From Novipirellula artificiosorum (lineage in GTDB: Bacteria; Planctomycetota; Planctomycetia; Pirellulales; Pirellulaceae): a DNA stretch of 64,000 bases. Position 1 is the stretch's first letter, and the number at the start of each line of letters is the position of its first letter. The stretch lies in the NCBI RefSeq assembly GCF_007860135.1, contig NZ_SJPV01000014.1:1-64000 (forward strand). Direction: 5' to 3'. Both the position numbers and the translations under genes were made by a program. Below, piece after piece: positions 63,601 through 64,000 of this stretch. The notes beneath the pieces were generated by a model that did no database searches, was not told the origin of the DNA, and saw nothing but the letters and a program-made list of their open reading frames with translations.

Positions 63601-64000
63601 TTTATTGACGTGGCACGGATTCGACGGAGCGCTCGGCGGTGGTGACGATATCACCTACACGCAAACCACCAATAACGACGGTGAATACAACTTCACGCGG
63701 CTTCCCGCGGGTACGTTCACCGTGGACTTGGTCAACTCGACGGCGCCTGCGGGGACGGTCGTCACAACGAGCAATGATACTCACAACGTCACATTGACCG
63801 AAGGCCAAGACAACGACGACAGCGATTTCGGTCTGCGTGGTCCTGGGAATGTCGGCGACTTCGTCTTCTTCGACAGCAACAACAATGGTGTCTACGACGT
63901 CAGCGTTGACAGTGCGTATCCGGGGGTCACCGTCACGTGGACGGCGGATATCGACGGCGATAGCGTTGACGAATCGTTCTCGACGACGACCGACAACAGT
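57602..64000 (+). CDS. giant LEPR-motif / DUF4347 / DUF11-repeat / SdrD-repeat surface protein (partial, 3' end outside)
   Basis: From the ATG at 57602 the frame stays open to the window end (2133 codons seen). The N-terminus has no ordinary signal peptide but carries 'LEPRVLFDAA' (17-26), the LEPR-XLL-type motif found at the start of very large bacterial surface proteins. Residues ~70-235 are DUF4347, with 'LHLISHGEDG' (His131) and 'ILLYGCDVSASQAG' (Cys174), a His/Cys arrangement like caspase-type peptidases. From ~240 to ~1850 are DUF11-like beta-sandwich repeats ('VTYQITFANTGNSSAFDVSV'). SdrD B-type repeats begin near 1850, 1970 and 2080 ('LGDLVYLDLNGDGDQD'), with calcium-binding Asp-rich loops. 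It is the likely cargo of the preceding SecA-HlyD-M50-TolC genes and probably an adhesin or cell-surface layer component. Confidence 0.9.
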   Translation, partial: MRKNFHDFVHARLWQHLEPRVLFDAAPNVEVSAEQGDAAQNSEPEVAIVSIQQETVAATSDKQADGVNRELVIVDASVENYQLMVDDLLASEDPTREFEVVVIGEAEDGIARLSAILATQSDLDGLHLISHGEDGAFRLGNTWVNGTSLQANAGAISAWGDALNDTGDILLYGCDVSASQAGRDLVDGLAALTQQQVAASENDTGAAAHGGDWTLEYANGNIETEIAMSEETQAEYTSVLAAGPEASLSADQNVMLGENFTFSVTFDNTGADTGFGPYIDLLMPASGADGSDGVTLTGASYLGQTLNVYEHTFIDSGDGTETIAHPYFVDSSGTPLQVKGNAGDILYVVELPFGSVTPGQPPISVELTGTVSSDADLGTPLIIQTRSGFRYGEDALDNPTTDPSIVIDNATDLTEPFAGWTETMRVTPTLMTLKKDYIGPENETATGPNYVRQYRIGVDVASGQAISNLEIIDRLPNNIVITSIDSVTVGGSAATYSDNLGSITQPGNAQDLIISLTDQVVGTTAEGDVMVTVSFYVPEFDADGNRIIPLNGEDDTVSNPDSRSLNNARAVGDWTPTDAGDASGTGNAIADPDSVNPEHILDDKAIALQKSVAVVGGGDAIPGAILEYTLSFQISDYYTFGDLVIDDVFQDGQLFDFGYGATFNIGDFSNSANGSFSVRSIGDADTGETLVVDETKIDLTDNGSENVASDGSTTLRFDISQAFINQLTTDGASNIDGILQGGLTNGATNLGAAAGTITFRTVIQEDYADTFPSADRSVDQGDVITNDSLTITGSVRQNVEDGTINTVLLPAESDGSSASIQIATGTLNKEVYAINGNTSLPMGDNGLPVLVAGDVVTYRITYSLPTSDFEDLTLSDFLPLPIFEVGDHNADGVGGDVWTIDFSNQTLEAVSGTIELGANDDFFAESNITPTINLGVDDNRLTLEFGDYDDINTSPNTIELYLSVTAQDAPTADGLFLTNVVQGSEGTTQLESTSIDDIVQIEVTQPVLEISKGIIAVNNSNASLTGSQGPSGISFAAVGSTGVPFSGGAITSDGLASGAIDANASGLDAGDRIRYAIVIENTGNSSRGAYDVTIADSLPSGLSLVAGSLQVVNGTGATVAFTGTEADLFTTGITLDDPSATQGAIEQYNSTSGDNIIVLFYEAEVSSTIPAASTKTNTAAVTHFAGREGGEDHTPTDLTETATVSVDRPTISKTLSGTEIDSSNNGANQVVIGEYVDYQIVVSVPEGTMGNFRVADVLDPGLVYVNGSATITPSIGLATSEPSFASIASGATVNAAGTSVTFDFGTITNSNTDNATSEQITITLRAIVSNVASNDTTTNDLNNRATLSYDSGPNLSNTSANVTVLEPAMSVDVTSNVSTADVGNVIEYTITVTNHALSTGSDAYDVNLEDIVPAGLTYVTSSLTHDSGIIPTAFGESGGTISANWSSFAEGGSSTFTFQATGNASMTTAGVSNAADISWTSLPGDQTAPRSTHSTVSTERTGDTANPGTSENDYVDSDSAFIAFPITPSKVILSTSESHTGDASSDTAADPRELAIGEIVMFELRTVIGEGTLNNVVFRDLMTEGLTLLPATVTFEIIADSNMTVDAGLSGANSGSITLPAGRITTTGTSTQQIDFDLGNIVNNDNDAGAEELVITFQALVTNDSANHDGDAKTNRFEFIEGGSTRATSGTVNAEIVEPEITNVNKRVRSTNATGTEVTYQITFANTGNSSAFDVSVRDSMAAELTLQMGTISVTHTGAVSAVNTTNSNATELDIRIGEMQAGSTITVEYAVTVAYASSAIQNDADVTYTSLPGDQGTANATPGSSGAADGERNGSEIGVNDYADSESAFLGSISDHVYYDINGDGSDNGSDVGIPGVTVNLIWFGVDGIEGNSDDVTRTTTTNASGDYLFTTLPAGSFRVSVDSSSLPNGINEETFDLDGTGTANTSVMTLTDSLAGIIRDDADFGYTGSAQLGDLVYLDLNGDGDQDAGEMGLANVDILLTWHGFDGALGGGDDITYTQTTNNDGEYNFTRLPAGTFTVDLVNSTAPAGTVVTTSNDTHNVTLTEGQDNDDSDFGLRGPGNVGDFVFFDSNNNGVYDVSVDSAYPGVTVTWTADIDGDSVDESFSTTTDNS

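Noticed and set aside
1..64000. tRNA, rRNA, riboswitch or integrated mobile element
   Set aside because: I saw no cloverleaf, rRNA-like stretch, transposase, integrase or clear attachment-site duplication, though a covariance search would be more sensitive.

Overview
The window looks like chromosomal DNA from a planctomycete of the Rhodopirellula/Pirellulaceae kind. The reasons are very large multidomain envelope proteins, weak or absent ribosome binding sites at many genes, secreted fucose/rhamnose-type glycosidases with a sulfatase relic, dispersed perfect palindromes, and a giant surface protein carrying an N-terminal LEPR-type motif. This assignment is inferred from gene content only. I see no tRNA, rRNA, transposase or CRISPR array.

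Region 1 (about 198-30956) is a type VI secretion (T6SS) locus. On the outer side are an FHA protein (minus), a 1652-residue membrane protein with a degenerate caspase-like domain and a VWA domain (plus), a small papain/C39-like cysteine protease that could be an effector, Hcp (minus, with a clear terminator), and a second 1626-residue membrane protein with another degenerate caspase-like domain (minus). A long plus-strand operon then runs tssK, tssL, a short tssM-like gene, a small unknown, a FliA-like sigma factor, tssA, tssB, two tandem tssC-type genes, tagJ, tssE, tssF, tssG and clpV. No VgrG, PAAR or TssJ is in the window. The TssM-like protein lacks both the Walker A loop and the periplasmic part, so the two giant membrane proteins are candidates for the missing envelope components.

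Region 2 (31170-37235) holds a KorA/KorB 2-oxoacid:ferredoxin oxidoreductase pair, followed by a 621-residue protein with a C-terminal single [4Fe-4S] ferredoxin-like domain and a TIGR03032/DUF4915-type protein.

Region 3 (37281-48064) has a small lipoprotein, a GlsB/YeaQ-type membrane protein, an exported acetolactate decarboxylase, a minus-strand glycosidase operon (GH29 alpha-L-fucosidase, DUF5703 protein, GH106-like protein), and a sulfatase pseudogene with two in-frame TAG codons.

Region 4 (48199-64000) is the most novel part. A shortened SecA-like ATPase, an exported HlyD-like adaptor, a GAF-HlyD fusion, a PqqD-M50 metalloprotease-HlyD fusion and a TolC-like channel lie in one close-packed transcription unit. 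It is followed by a giant open reading frame (LEPR motif, DUF4347, DUF11-like repeats, SdrD-type repeats) that runs off the window. No ABC transporter is present. I propose this is a type I-like export system, with a SecA-like motor in place of the ABC protein, dedicated to the giant surface protein.
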